Shown piece by piece: positions 23,857-32,430 of a stretch of DNA of 39,273 bases. Each line of letters opens with the position of its first letter. The stretch's first letter is position 1. The DNA comes from Gemmatimonadota bacterium (GTDB taxonomy: Bacteria; Latescibacterota; UBA2968; UBA8231). The notes below the pieces were generated by a model. That model saw only the letters and a program-made list of their open reading frames with translations. It was not told the origin of the DNA and did not search any database. Made by a program: the position numbers and the translations under genes. Location: contig VXOR01000053.1 in assembly GCA_009840005.1 (NCBI GenBank), forward strand, positions 1 through 39,273, written 5' to 3'.

Positions 23857-24220
23857 AGTAAGTCTATAAGCCGAGTTCTGTCCACGCACCTGAAGTGCGC
23901 TGTGCGGGCATTCATCTGGGGCGGCGGTTGCCCGGCCGCCTCGGTGCAGCTTACCCGGGAATCTAGCGAGGCGGACCACCTCTTTTCCCCTATTTAGCCT
24001 TGCTCCGGATGAGGTTTACCCTGCCACCTGCGTCGCCGCAGGTGCGGTGAGCTCTTACCTCGCCTTTTCAACCTTACCCAGCAAGCTGGGCGGTGTGTTT
24101 TCTGTGGCACTGTCTGTGGGGTCGCCCCCCCTGGGCGTTACCCAGCATCCTGTCCTGTGGAGCTCGGACTTTCCTCACTAGCGGCCACTGAGGCCTGCTA
24201 GCGCGCCCGCCCGACTTACT
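23857..24220 (-). ncRNA. rnpB: RNase P RNA, bacterial type A
   Basis: On the minus strand the conserved 5' core GAGGAAAGTCCGAGCTCC and the 3' element AGAACTCGGCTTA are both present, with CACAGAAAA and GGTAAACC blocks between. The ends are set by an eight-base P1 helix: AGTAAGTC at 24220-24213 pairs with GACTTACT at 23864-23857, giving about 364 nucleotides. An intrinsic terminator follows at once. The 5' end is only 10 bases past the stop of the zinc-ribbon gene, so the promoter lies inside that gene or the RNA is processed from a joint transcript. It is the catalytic RNA that matures tRNA 5' ends. Confidence 0.96.
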
Positions 24221-24230
24221 GCTCCCAAAA

Positions 24231-24941
24231 TCAAACCGACTGCTCGTTCCAGACCATAATGGCCCCGCAACTCTCGCAGTAGATGACGCGGTCGCCGACG
24301 CGGACCTCGTTGAGCATTTGGGCGGGCATTTGGTAGTAACAAGCGCCGCAAGCGTTTTTGTGTATGGCTGCGACGCGAATGCCGCGCCGTCCCTTCTTGC
24401 GCTTGTAGATCTGCAGCAATTGAGCATCGATGCTCTTGGCGACCACCTCCCGACTCTCTTTAACTTGGTCGATTTGTTCCTGCATGGTGCCGAGCAGGCC
24501 TTCGAGTTCGTCAATGCGCTCTTGCTCAACCGCGCGGACTTCCTCAAAAGCCTCTTGCTCTTTGGCGATTTGTTCCTGAATTCGCTCTTGGCTCTCAATG
24601 GCTTTGAGCAATTGCGTCTCGTGCTCGGCAATGGTCTTTTTGCACATCTCGATTTCGAGCTGGAGGGCATCGTATTCTTTGTTAGTGGTAACTGCGGAAA
24701 AGCGCTCCTCGCGCTCGCGCAGGGCAACCTTGCTGCTTTCGATCTCGCGCTCGCAGTGCCGCTGCTGCTTGGCGGACTCCTCGCTTTGGGCTTCTAGCTC
24801 GGACAAAACGGACCGCGCTTTTTCTATTTTGCTGCGTCGCTGGTCGATTTCAGCGGGATATTCTTCTTTGGCCTCTTCGAGCGAGAAAAGTTTTTTATCG
24901 ACTTCTTGGAGCTTCAACAGTTGCAACAAACCCTCTTTCAT
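24231..24941 (-). CDS. Coiled-coil protein with C-terminal C4 zinc ribbon (CdsZ/zf-RING_7 family)
   Basis: 236 residues. Residues 1-180 are a continuous coiled coil (repeated EEAKEEYPAEI, LEIEMCKKTIAEHETQL, KEQEAFEEVRAVEQ). The end folds as a zinc ribbon with C198-G-A-C201 (CGACYYQMP) and C222-E-S-C225 (CESCGAI). The family is widespread and appears in annotations as 'zinc ribbon domain, possibly nucleic acid-binding'. Its function is not settled. It lies immediately upstream of rnpB on the same strand. A terminator-like hairpin lies only 30 bases before its start. Confidence 0.88.
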   Translation of the reverse strand: MKEGLLQLLKLQEVDKKLFSLEEAKEEYPAEIDQRRSKIEKARSVLSELEAQSEESAKQQRHCEREIESSKVALREREERFSAVTTNKEYDALQLEIEMCKKTIAEHETQLLKAIESQERIQEQIAKEQEAFEEVRAVEQERIDELEGLLGTMQEQIDQVKESREVVAKSIDAQLLQIYKRKKGRRGIRVAAIHKNACGACYYQMPAQMLNEVRVGDRVIYCESCGAIMVWNEQSV

Positions 24942-24970
24942 ACGGCCTCTCGTTTCCTATGACACCGAGC

Positions 24971-25001
24971 AAAGAAAAAGAGTGCATCTTTGATGCACTC
25001 T
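24971..25001 (-). terminator. Strong intrinsic terminator after the transketolase operon
   Basis: On the minus strand a perfect 10-base-pair stem AGAGTGCATC/GATGCACTCT with loop AAA is followed by TTTTTCTTT. It lies 133 bases past the stop of the transketolase C-half gene and only 30 bases before the zinc-ribbon gene. It could also act as an attenuator for that gene. The 25002-25134 stretch holds a weaker inverted repeat (GCTGCTGGTGA/TCATCAGCAGC) and no gene. Confidence 0.85.
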
Positions 25002-25134
25002 AATGAATCGTATGAGTTGCTGCTGGTGAGTAAACATTGGGTGGGCGGTAAACCTAGGATGTCGCGTCATCAGCAGCTTGTGGTTATAAGTTGTGATAAA
25101 TGCTCTTTTAATTACGGGCATTTGGATAAAGCGG

Positions 25135-26082
25135 TCAAGAGAGCAGCGCCCGCGCCGCATGGGCCACGTGCCCGGGGGTCAAGCCGTATTTTTGCAGCAG
25201 GTCTTCGTTAGGTGCAGATTCGCCGAAGACATCGCGGATGCCGACTCGCCGCATGGGCGTGGGGTGTCGCTCGCCTAGCACTTCAGCGACCGCGCCGCCC
25301 AAGCCGCCGACGATGGTGTGATCTTCGGCCGTCACTACGCAGCCCGTCTGCGCGGCCGCGGCGACAATGGCATCTGCGTCGAGTGGCTTGAGGGTCGGCA
25401 CGTGTAGGACGAGTGCCGAGATCCCTTCATTCGCTAATTCGTCGGCCGCAGCGAGACAGCGCGGGGTTTGGGCTCCCGTGGATATGAGGGTGATATCCGT
25501 GCCCTCGCGCACGACAAGGGCGCGGCCCAACTCAAACTCGTAGTCGGCTGGAAAGATGACTGGTTCCGGGTCGCGCGTCATGCGCACGTACACGGGGCCG
25601 GGCAAATGGTTGGCCGCCAGCATACAGGCGCGGACTTCTACGGCGTCGGCTGGGGCCAAAACGGTCATATTTGGCATGGCCCGCATGACGGAGATGTCGG
25701 CGACTTCTTGGTGGGTTTTGCCGGTTTTGCCGGTCAATAGGCCCGAGTACGCGCCGCATAGCTTGACCGGTAGGTTGGGCTGGGCAACGACGACGCGGAG
25801 CTGGTCGAGATCGCGGTTGACGATGAAGCAGGCAAAGCTGCTCAGCCACGGCACGAGGCCACAGGTGGCCATGCCGGCGGCGACGCCCATCATGTTTTGC
25901 TCGGCAATGCCCATTTCGAGGAAGCGGTCGGGCCGCTCGCGGGAGACTTTGTCGGCCTTGGTCGAATTGGCCAAATCGCCGTCGAGCACGTACACGCACG
26001 GGTCGCGGTCAATGAGTTCGATGAGCGCGTCGCCAAAAGCATCGCGCTGGGCCAGCATCTCGCCGGTGGTAGAGAGGTTCAC
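25135..26082 (-). CDS. Transketolase, C-terminal half (pyrimidine and C-terminal domains)
   Basis: 315 residues covering transketolase domains 2 and 3. The catalytic Glu that protonates the thiamine aminopyrimidine is E61 in MGIAEQNM. Other marks are DGDLANSTKA, GKTGKTHQEVADI, MTVLAPADAVE and EDHTIVGGLGGAVAE. It must pair with the N-terminal half encoded just upstream. The GTG start overlaps the upstream stop as GTGA, ensuring equal translation. Such split transketolases move two-carbon ketol units between sugar phosphates, and some relatives act on modified sugars. It is the last gene of a six-gene operon and is followed by a strong terminator. Confidence 0.9.
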   Translation of the reverse strand: MNLSTTGEMLAQRDAFGDALIELIDRDPCVYVLDGDLANSTKADKVSRERPDRFLEMGIAEQNMMGVAAGMATCGLVPWLSSFACFIVNRDLDQLRVVVAQPNLPVKLCGAYSGLLTGKTGKTHQEVADISVMRAMPNMTVLAPADAVEVRACMLAANHLPGPVYVRMTRDPEPVIFPADYEFELGRALVVREGTDITLISTGAQTPRCLAAADELANEGISALVLHVPTLKPLDADAIVAAAAQTGCVVTAEDHTIVGGLGGAVAEVLGERHPTPMRRVGIRDVFGESAPNEDLLQKYGLTPGHVAHAARALLS

Positions 26083-26945
26083 AGGGCGGCCTCCTGTGCG
26101 GCGAGTTCGTCTTGCGCTTGTTTGAGGTCTTGGTCGGTCACTGGCTTGGAGTGCCAGTTGAAGTCGTTTTCCATGTAGGAGATCCCTTTGCCCTTGACCG
26201 TGCGGGCGACGATGATGGTGGGTTGGCCGCGGTGTGCCTTGGCCGCGGCAAAGGCCGAGAAAATGGCGGGAAAGTCGTGGCCGTCGGTTTCGATGGCGTT
26301 CCAGCCAAAGGCGCGCCAGCGGCTAAGTGGGTTTTCCTGCGCGGCCAAGCGGTCGAGCACGCCGTAGCCCTTTTTGGTGGCCCAGCCGTATTGCTGGAGG
26401 CCGTTCCAGTCGAGGATGGCGGTGAGATTGTCGAGGCCGTAGCGGGCCGCGACAAAGGCCGCCTCCCAGATCTGCCCCTCCTGCGAGTCGCCGTCGCCGA
26501 TCATCACCCAAGTGCGAAAGTTCTGTCCCTTTAAACGGGCGGCGAGGGCCATGCCGAGGCCGGGCGACAAGCCTTGGCCCAGCGAGCCGGTGGACATGTC
26601 GAGGCCGGGGAGGACGCTCATGTCCGGGTGGCCCTGTAGGCGGGAGTCAATGGCGTCAAAAGTGGCGAGTTCTTCAATGGGCAGGTAGCCGCGCAGGGCC
26701 AAGGCTGCGTAGAGGCCAATCGAGGAGTGACCCTTGGACAGGATGAAGCGGTCGCGGTCTGGGTCGCGGGGTCGGTCTGGGTCGATGTTCAGCTCGGCGA
26801 AATAAAGGGCGACGAGTAATTCGGCCGCGGACATCGGGCCGCCTAAGTGGCCGGCTCCAGCGTGGTGTACCGACTCGACGACTAGGCGGCGCAGTTGGAT
26901 GGCATAGCGCTTTAGCTCGGCGTGGCGCTCGCACGTCAGGCTCAT
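26079..26945 (-). CDS. Transketolase, N-terminal half (thiamine diphosphate-binding domain)
   Basis: 288 residues of transketolase domain 1. The thiamine diphosphate/Mg signature is GDGDSQEGQIWEA (150-162), ending at N181. Active-site His residues are H33 (AGHLGG), H73 (SKGHSS) and H106 (QGHPD). AAGGAG lies six bases before the ATG. It forms the active site together with the C-terminal half encoded by the overlapping gene downstream. It follows an Ldh2-type dehydrogenase gene after 47 bases. Split transketolases are common outside central metabolism, so a dedicated catabolic role is as likely as the pentose phosphate pathway. Confidence 0.9.
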   Translation of the reverse strand: MSLTCERHAELKRYAIQLRRLVVESVHHAGAGHLGGPMSAAELLVALYFAELNIDPDRPRDPDRDRFILSKGHSSIGLYAALALRGYLPIEELATFDAIDSRLQGHPDMSVLPGLDMSTGSLGQGLSPGLGMALAARLKGQNFRTWVMIGDGDSQEGQIWEAAFVAARYGLDNLTAILDWNGLQQYGWATKKGYGVLDRLAAQENPLSRWRAFGWNAIETDGHDFPAIFSAFAAAKAHRGQPTIIVARTVKGKGISYMENDFNWHSKPVTDQDLKQAQDELAAQEAAL

Positions 26946-26992
26946 AGAATTTCTCCTTTTTGCGGTTCGTTAAGGTAGAAATCGACGCGGCG

Positions 26993-27994
26993 TTAGTCCA
27001 GCCACGAGGGCACAACGCCAAAGGCCCGGCCGCACTCGGCTAGGCGCTCGACGTCTTCTAAGCCGATGGGAATGCCGTCGCGTGCGTACGCTTCCTCGTT
27101 GCGGTGTTCAGGCGTGCCAGGCAGGGTGACTTCGTCGTACCCGCGCAGCGGGATCATCTGCTCGCTTGCTAGGCGCACCAACTCATCGACGCCGTGGCGC
27201 ACTTGCGGAGTGGGCGCGAAGAGGCCCAAGTCGAGGACGAGGATGAGGCTGCCCATGCGCGCGGCCGGCCATTGCGCGGCGATCTCGCGGGCGCGGTCGC
27301 CGCCTTGGCCGACAAAAGCTCCGCCGAGCAGGGTGGCGATTGCGGTGTAGCCCATAGACTTGAAGAAGGCCGCCGGGATCAGCTCTTCAATGGCTTCGAT
27401 CTGCTCGCCGCGTTGGTAGTCGGCGAGGATGCAAGTGGCTACGTCGAGCACTACTGGTGGCCCCTCTTGTCCGGGCAGGCCAAAGCACAAGGGCGGGTTG
27501 CCGTAGTGGGCGGCGCGCTTGCCGTCGTTGCTGGGGTAGTATTGGGGATAGGCCGCTTGCACCGAGAAGCCCACGCAGTTTTCCGCCATGGCGCGGCGCA
27601 CGTAGTGTCCGGCTGAGCCGTAGTGCCCAATGTGGCAGGCCGCGCCGATGGCGAGGCCCTTTTCCTTGGCCTTGGCGATGGCGCGTTCGGTGGCGAGCAT
27701 GGTCGGCGCGTATCCGAGGCTACCATCGCCATCGACAAAGACGTGGGTGTCGCTTTCGCGCAGGATGCGGATGTCTGGGTCGGGGTTGGCCTTTTTGTCG
27801 CGGATCGTGTGGCAATACCCGTACAGGGCGCGGGTGCCGTGCGAGCGCACGCCGCGCAAATCCGAATTGGTCAGCAGGTCGGCTAACTGCGCGGCGTGTG
27901 CAGCGGACATGCCAGCGGCGCGGAGGCAGGCCGTGCCAAAGGTTCTGAGATCGTCAGCGGCAATGCGTTTGAACTCTGTGGGGGGGCGGTTCAT
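26993..27994 (-). CDS. Ldh2/YiaK-family NAD(P)-dependent 2-hydroxyacid (malate/lactate-type) dehydrogenase
   Basis: 333 residues from the ATG at 27994, which has an AGGAGT site; an upstream extension would run into the TPR gene. Family marks are LTNSDLRGVRSHGT (catalytic His, H52), DGDGSLGYAPTMLA, HIGHYGSAGHYVRRA and the nucleotide loop with GNPPLCFGLPG. The family oxidises malate, L-lactate, ureidoglycolate or 2,3-diketo-L-gulonate-type substrates. It sits between a TPR lipoprotein gene and the split transketolase in one operon. Together with transketolase it suggests conversion of a sugar-derived hydroxyacid, which is inferred. Confidence 0.88.
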   Translation of the reverse strand: MNRPPTEFKRIAADDLRTFGTACLRAAGMSAAHAAQLADLLTNSDLRGVRSHGTRALYGYCHTIRDKKANPDPDIRILRESDTHVFVDGDGSLGYAPTMLATERAIAKAKEKGLAIGAACHIGHYGSAGHYVRRAMAENCVGFSVQAAYPQYYPSNDGKRAAHYGNPPLCFGLPGQEGPPVVLDVATCILADYQRGEQIEAIEELIPAAFFKSMGYTAIATLLGGAFVGQGGDRAREIAAQWPAARMGSLILVLDLGLFAPTPQVRHGVDELVRLASEQMIPLRGYDEVTLPGTPEHRNEEAYARDGIPIGLEDVERLAECGRAFGVVPSWLD

Positions 27995-28013
27995 AAAGGG
28001 ACTCCTGTGGTCT

Positions 28014-28823
28014 TTAGGGTGGGTCGGATGTGGCGCGAGCAAGTAGGTCGGCGAGTGCTGCGCCAACTTGGTCGGGATCGCTGGTAGGGGATGCGGCTAA
28101 GGCACGCCGGTAGAAGTGCTCGGCCTGTCGATAGCGATCCTGCGCGTCGTACAGGCGGCCTAGGTAGTAACAAGTGCGGGCCAAGTCGGGATGGTCGCCC
28201 GCTTGCAGGGCCAGCGCACTGTGGTACAGGGGCGCGGCCCGTTGGTAGTGGCCTTGAAGGAACAGGGCATGGGCGCGGGCGCGGAGGTTCAGGGCATGGG
28301 TGCGCTGGGCGAGGGAATCGGCTGTGGTGCGGTCGCCCTGTGCTCGGTAGAGGTCGGATAACTTCTGCATGGTCTCCGCGACTTCTTCATCGCCTCGGTG
28401 GGCCTGTTGGAAGGAGAGGACGCGGTCGTAGAGCGCAGCGGCCTCGGTCGGTCGTTGCTGGAGCCGATAGGTGTCGCCTAACTTGTCGAGCGTCAACACT
28501 TTGTCGGGATGATCGTCTGGGAGGGCCATTTGCCGTTCGCGCAAGTGTTGGTAGAGGCTTTCGGCCCGCGCGAGTTCGCCGCGCACGACGTGGAGTTGAG
28601 CGAGTTGGTGGGCGGTGCGGCTGTAGCGCGGGTCGTCGGGGGGGAAGGTTTCGGCTAGCGTTAGGGCGTGGGCTAGGGCTTGTTCGGCCTCGTCAAAGCG
28701 GCTCTGGCCGAGGGCTGCGCGTCCGGCTTGGTAGTATTGGGACCAAGCCTCGGCGCGGGGGTCTGACTGGCTGCAAGCGAGAGTGAGGACGAGTGGGAAA
28801 AAGAATGCAAGCAGTGCGATCAC
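28014..28823 (-). CDS. TPR-repeat lipoprotein (short)
   Basis: 269 residues. The N-terminal hydrophobic stretch ends in a lipobox (LVLTLAC), so this is an envelope lipoprotein. The rest is about six tetratricopeptide repeats of the Asp/Ala/Leu-rich kind: YYQAGRAALGQSRFDEAEQA, LGDTYRLQQRPTEAAALYD, LSDLYRAQGDRTTADS, YYLGRLYDAQDRYRQAEHFY. TPR stacks bind other proteins; the partner is unknown. The start is GTG, overlapping the stop of the TPR gene upstream as GTGA. It is followed after 19 bases by the Ldh2-type gene, so envelope and metabolic genes share a transcript. Confidence 0.85.
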   Translation of the reverse strand: MIALLAFFFPLVLTLACSQSDPRAEAWSQYYQAGRAALGQSRFDEAEQALAHALTLAETFPPDDPRYSRTAHQLAQLHVVRGELARAESLYQHLRERQMALPDDHPDKVLTLDKLGDTYRLQQRPTEAAALYDRVLSFQQAHRGDEEVAETMQKLSDLYRAQGDRTTADSLAQRTHALNLRARAHALFLQGHYQRAAPLYHSALALQAGDHPDLARTCYYLGRLYDAQDRYRQAEHFYRRALAASPTSDPDQVGAALADLLARATSDPP

Positions 28824-30037
28824 GGTGTTCCTGTGGATTGCTGTTGCAGGGTGTTGAGCAGTTGCTGGGTCTTAGTGTGCAGCGCAGCATCGTCCGCACT
28901 CAGCGCTAGGCTGCGGTCCAACGCCTGTTCGGCGGCGGTGCGTTCCCCATTGCTGAACAGGCCCAAGCCGAGGAGGTACCAGCTTTCGGCATCGTCTGGG
29001 CGCACTGCAACCGCTCGGCGGCAGTAGGCGATGGCCTCGTCGTAGCGTCTGAGTTGGCCAGCGATGTGGCCGGCGTTGAGCAAGGCGGGAAAGTACGCTG
29101 GGTCTTGATCGAGGGCGACCTGTAAGTAGCGCAGTGCAGCTTCGGGCTGTTGCAGCTTCAGGAGGTCCCCGGCGAGGCGGTTGAGCAGATCGAGATCCCC
29201 GGGGCGCAGGGCGACGGCCCGGTCGAGTTTGTTTTCGGCTTGGGGAAAGTACCCGTGCTGGACGAAGAACAGGCCGAGGTTGTAGTGGTGGGCGGCTTCT
29301 TCGGGCGCGTTGAGGATGGCTGCGCGCAGTCGCTTGACTTCCTTGCCGCTGAGCGTTTGCAGGTGTGCAAAACTCGTTAGGGCGTGCTGCGCCAAGGTGT
29401 CGCGTCCGACCTTGCGGGCGAGGGTGGCGAGGCGATAGAAAGCGTCGGCAAAGCCGATGTCGAGCAAGGTGGCGCGCTGAAAGGCCTCCAAGGCCTCGGC
29501 CTGCCGTTCCTCAGCGGCGAGGCTTTGGCCGAGGTAGTAGTAAAGCGTGGCGTCGTTGGAAAACAAGCGCAGGGCTTCGAGCAGTTCGCGGGTGGCTTCG
29601 GCGTAGCGGCCCGTGGCCAAGTACAGCTCGCCCAAGCGCCGGCGCACTGGTGAGTTGTTGGGATTGAGCTGGACGGCGCGCTGGAGATAGGTGTCGGCGC
29701 GATCGTACTGGCCTAGCTTGGTGTAAATTCCGCCGAGGTTCACAAAGCCCATGGCGAAATCGGGTTTGAGGCGGACGGTTGTTTCGAGGGATTCTATGGC
29801 CAGCGCGTAGCGGCCCTGAGCCGCATGGGACGAGGCCAGCACATTGTGGAGGTCGGCGTTCGTCGAGTCGAGGGCTAGCCCGGCGCGGGCGGCCGCGGCC
29901 GCTTCTTCAAAGCGGGTCGCCGCAAAGTGAGCACGGGCGCGGGCGAGGTGATCGACGGGATCCGGTACCGGTGCTGGTGCTGGTTCGGAGGCGCAGGAGA
30001 CGAGCGCGAATGCCGCGCAGAGCAGTTGCCACGTCAT
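28820..30037 (-). CDS. TPR-repeat lipoprotein (long)
   Basis: 405 residues from the ATG at 30037; the longer open frame overlaps the upstream gene. The signal MTWQLLCAAFALVSCAS ends in lipobox LVSC, then a Pro-rich tether (EPAPAPVPDP). About ten TPR units follow, for example VLASSHAAQGRYALAIESLE, NLGGIYTKLGQYDRADTYL, YLGQSLAAEERQAEALEAF and LLGLGLFSNGERTAAEQALD. A protein-binding scaffold at the periplasmic face of a membrane is likely. One base separates its ATG from the stop of the TPR-VCBS gene, and its own stop overlaps the next start, so these three lipoproteins should be made together. Confidence 0.87.
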   Translation of the reverse strand: MTWQLLCAAFALVSCASEPAPAPVPDPVDHLARARAHFAATRFEEAAAAARAGLALDSTNADLHNVLASSHAAQGRYALAIESLETTVRLKPDFAMGFVNLGGIYTKLGQYDRADTYLQRAVQLNPNNSPVRRRLGELYLATGRYAEATRELLEALRLFSNDATLYYYLGQSLAAEERQAEALEAFQRATLLDIGFADAFYRLATLARKVGRDTLAQHALTSFAHLQTLSGKEVKRLRAAILNAPEEAAHHYNLGLFFVQHGYFPQAENKLDRAVALRPGDLDLLNRLAGDLLKLQQPEAALRYLQVALDQDPAYFPALLNAGHIAGQLRRYDEAIAYCRRAVAVRPDDAESWYLLGLGLFSNGERTAAEQALDRSLALSADDAALHTKTQQLLNTLQQQSTGTP

Positions 30038-30038
30038 C

Positions 30039-32318
30039 TCAGGGTTGCTCGGCAAAGCGGTGGAAGCGGTCGATTTCCAGATCCGCGTACACTTGCTGCG
30101 TACCGGTGGGCCAGCGGATTTCAAGGGTATCGACTCGGGTTCGCGTCCCCAAGCCGAGGGCCGGGGACAAGCTGTTGGACGACCCAAATCCCGGACCGCT
30201 GCTGATCTCCACGACCCCGAGTAGGTCTTGAGCGCGCAGGCGCAATTGCGCGCCGATGGCTTGCGGCCCTAAATCCACGCCGAGAAAGTGGTTGTGGTGG
30301 CCCTCGTTGCGGTACAGGCTGTTGGCCCACAGGTCGCCTGGGTAGTGGCCGCCGACTGCGGTATAGAGGTCGAGATCGCCGTCGAGGTCGTAGTCGGCAA
30401 AACCCACGCCGTGCCCCTTGCCTGGATTGCCGACGTCGGCCGCGGCCGTGATGTCGGCGAAGCGGTCGCCGCGATTGTGGAACAGCGTATTGGGTTCAAA
30501 GCGCGCCATTATCGGGCCGCCGTTGGTCAGGTAGATGTCGATTAGACCGTCGTAGTCGATGTCGCCATAGCCCGCGCCCATCGAGCCAAAGGAGCGGGCT
30601 AGCCCCTGCTGAGAGGCGATGTCGCGGAAGGTCGTCCCGTCGTTGCGATACAGATAGGCGCGGGTCGGGCGCAAGGCCAGCCCCGTGACCTGCGACTGCA
30701 CGATGTCCTCGTAGAAGTTCATGGCCGAGACGAAGAGGTCGAGATCGCTGTCGCCGTCGCCGTCAATGAAAAAACCCACGTAGCTGCCCTCGCCCGGCTT
30801 GGCTACGCCAGCCTCGGCAGTGATGTCGCGGAAGATCTGTCCGTCGTTGCGGTAGAGGTGGTTGGGGGCGGCCACGTCAATGGCGTAGAGGTCGCTGTCG
30901 CCGTCGCCGTCGTAGTCGCCGCAGGTCACGCCGAGAGTTTTGCCGCGATAGGCTACACCAGCCTGCTCGCCGCGGTCGGCAAAGGTGCCGTCCCCTTGGT
31001 TGTGGTACAGGCGGTTGGGCCGGCCGCTGCCGGTGATGCCCGAGGCCACGTACAAATCTGGCAGGCCGTCGTTGTCGTAGTCGGTCCAGACGGCCATGAA
31101 GCTGTCGTCCGTACCAGCGACTCCGGCTTGGGGCGCGACATCGCGAAAGGTTCCATCGCCCTGATTGCGGTAAAGCGAGTTGGGCGCGAGACCTTCCCAA
31201 GCCTCGCGGGTGGTAAAGAGGTCTGGATGACCGTCGCCATCGTAGTCTGCGGCAATGGCCGCCCAGCCGCCGCGCGGGTCTGCGAGGTCGGCTGCGGTAG
31301 ATACGTCGGCAAAGCGGTCGTTGCCGTCGTTGCGGTATAGTGCGTGCGGGGCTTGGATGCCCGCGGCGAAGATATCCGGATATCCGTCGGTATCGTAGTC
31401 GAGCCACGCCACGCCGCGCCCCCGATCGCGCTTGCCGACGCCAGCCGTTGCGGCCACATCGGTAAAGCGCACCGGCGATGCCTCGGCTAGCGGTGCCAAG
31501 CCGATTTGATGGGCTGGTTCGAGGTCGCCCGGGTAGGTGCCGTACGCCTCGATATAGGCCAGCCGTAGGTTCCACTGGCGCACGGTGCGCTGCGGCGAGG
31601 CCGGAGGCAGCACGTCGATGGCGCGCTTGTACGCGGCGACGGCCTCGGGATATTGGCGCAAGTGGTGATAGGCCGCGCCCAAGAGGAAGGATAGATACAC
31701 GTCGTCCGGCCGCGCGTCGAGCAAGCTGTCGAGACGGACGGCAGAACCAGCAAAATCGCCCAAGCGCAAAAGCGAGGCGGCCTTGCCCGAGCGCGCTCGG
31801 TAGTGCTTGGGATCGACGGCGAGGATGGCTTCGTACTGGGCGAGGGCCCCCGCGGCGTCGGGTTGGTCTTGCGTCATTAGGAGGTCGGCGTATGCCATGC
31901 AGGCGACCGCGTTGCCGGGGAAGGCCGTCACTATGGAGTCGAAAAGGGTGCGGGCTTCGGCTTGACGTCCGAGTTTGCTCAGAGTTTGGGCCAACTGCAA
32001 TCGAGGTTCGATGCGCTCAGGCGCGAGCTTTTGCGCACGGGCGAGCGGAGACACAGCTTGTTGGTAGTGCTTTTGCCGCAAATAGGTTTGCCCGAGCGCG
32101 AGTGCGGCCTCGTAGTGCAGGGTATCGCGCTGGACGAGTGCTTCGAGCATGTGAGTGGCGGAGTCCAAACGGCCGGCCGCTAGGTGTTGGCGGGCTTGTT
32201 CGTAGCGCTGGGCGCTCTGCGCGGGAAGGGGTGGCTCGGAGGCGCAGCCCAACAGGGTGGCGAGCGCGATACTTAGGCGCGTTGGCGTCTTTGGCAGTGG
32301 ATACATTTTGCAACGCAT
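30039..32318 (-). CDS. TPR, seven-motif VCBS/FG-GAP propeller and ASPIC/UnbV domain lipoprotein (CRTAC1-like)
   Basis: About 759 residues. A lipoprotein signal (lipobox LLGC) is followed by roughly seven TPR units (residues 25-260). Next is a VCBS/FG-GAP propeller with seven Asp-rich calcium loops: LDYDTDGYPD, ADYDGDGHPD, TDYDNDGLPD, GDYDGDGDSD, IDGDGDSDLD, GDIDYDGLID and ADYDLDGDLD. The C-terminal 80 residues are an ASPIC/UnbV-like domain ending in LEIRWPTGTQQVY. The layout suggests a surface or periplasmic calcium-dependent adhesion or assembly protein. The start is ATG 32318 or 32306; no ribosome site decides. It heads the operon and is divergent from a small lipoprotein gene. Confidence 0.88.
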   Translation of the reverse strand: MRCKMYPLPKTPTRLSIALATLLGCASEPPLPAQSAQRYEQARQHLAAGRLDSATHMLEALVQRDTLHYEAALALGQTYLRQKHYQQAVSPLARAQKLAPERIEPRLQLAQTLSKLGRQAEARTLFDSIVTAFPGNAVACMAYADLLMTQDQPDAAGALAQYEAILAVDPKHYRARSGKAASLLRLGDFAGSAVRLDSLLDARPDDVYLSFLLGAAYHHLRQYPEAVAAYKRAIDVLPPASPQRTVRQWNLRLAYIEAYGTYPGDLEPAHQIGLAPLAEASPVRFTDVAATAGVGKRDRGRGVAWLDYDTDGYPDIFAAGIQAPHALYRNDGNDRFADVSTAADLADPRGGWAAIAADYDGDGHPDLFTTREAWEGLAPNSLYRNQGDGTFRDVAPQAGVAGTDDSFMAVWTDYDNDGLPDLYVASGITGSGRPNRLYHNQGDGTFADRGEQAGVAYRGKTLGVTCGDYDGDGDSDLYAIDVAAPNHLYRNDGQIFRDITAEAGVAKPGEGSYVGFFIDGDGDSDLDLFVSAMNFYEDIVQSQVTGLALRPTRAYLYRNDGTTFRDIASQQGLARSFGSMGAGYGDIDYDGLIDIYLTNGGPIMARFEPNTLFHNRGDRFADITAAADVGNPGKGHGVGFADYDLDGDLDLYTAVGGHYPGDLWANSLYRNEGHHNHFLGVDLGPQAIGAQLRLRAQDLLGVVEISSGPGFGSSNSLSPALGLGTRTRVDTLEIRWPTGTQQVYADLEIDRFHRFAEQP

Positions 32319-32367
32319 AGTGTACGAACTGAGGGGAGAATTGGCGAGTGGCGACCGCGCAAAATGG

Positions 32368-32396
32368 TTGATTCTCGTTGCGTTGTGCCCTATACT
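32368..32396 (+). promoter_or_regulatory. Sigma70-type promoter of the small lipoprotein gene
   Basis: TTGATT (32368-32373) and TATACT (32391-32396) are spaced 17 bases apart, with the ATG at 32431. It lies in the 112-base divergent region shared with the TPR-VCBS operon. No equally good promoter was found for the minus strand. Confidence 0.65.
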
Positions 32397-32430
32397 TTTG
32401 CCGAACGAAAATTTTGTGGAGGTACGCGCA

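Noticed and set aside
23800..23979. Upstream extension of the exported-protein frame to 23979
   Set aside because: It lies across the rnpB 3' end and its terminator; the ATG at 23799 begins a good signal peptide.
28091..28786. Plus-strand open frame of 231 codons over the short TPR gene
   Set aside because: Arg/Gly-rich composition typical of an antisense shadow; the minus strand encodes a TPR lipoprotein with coupled start and stop.
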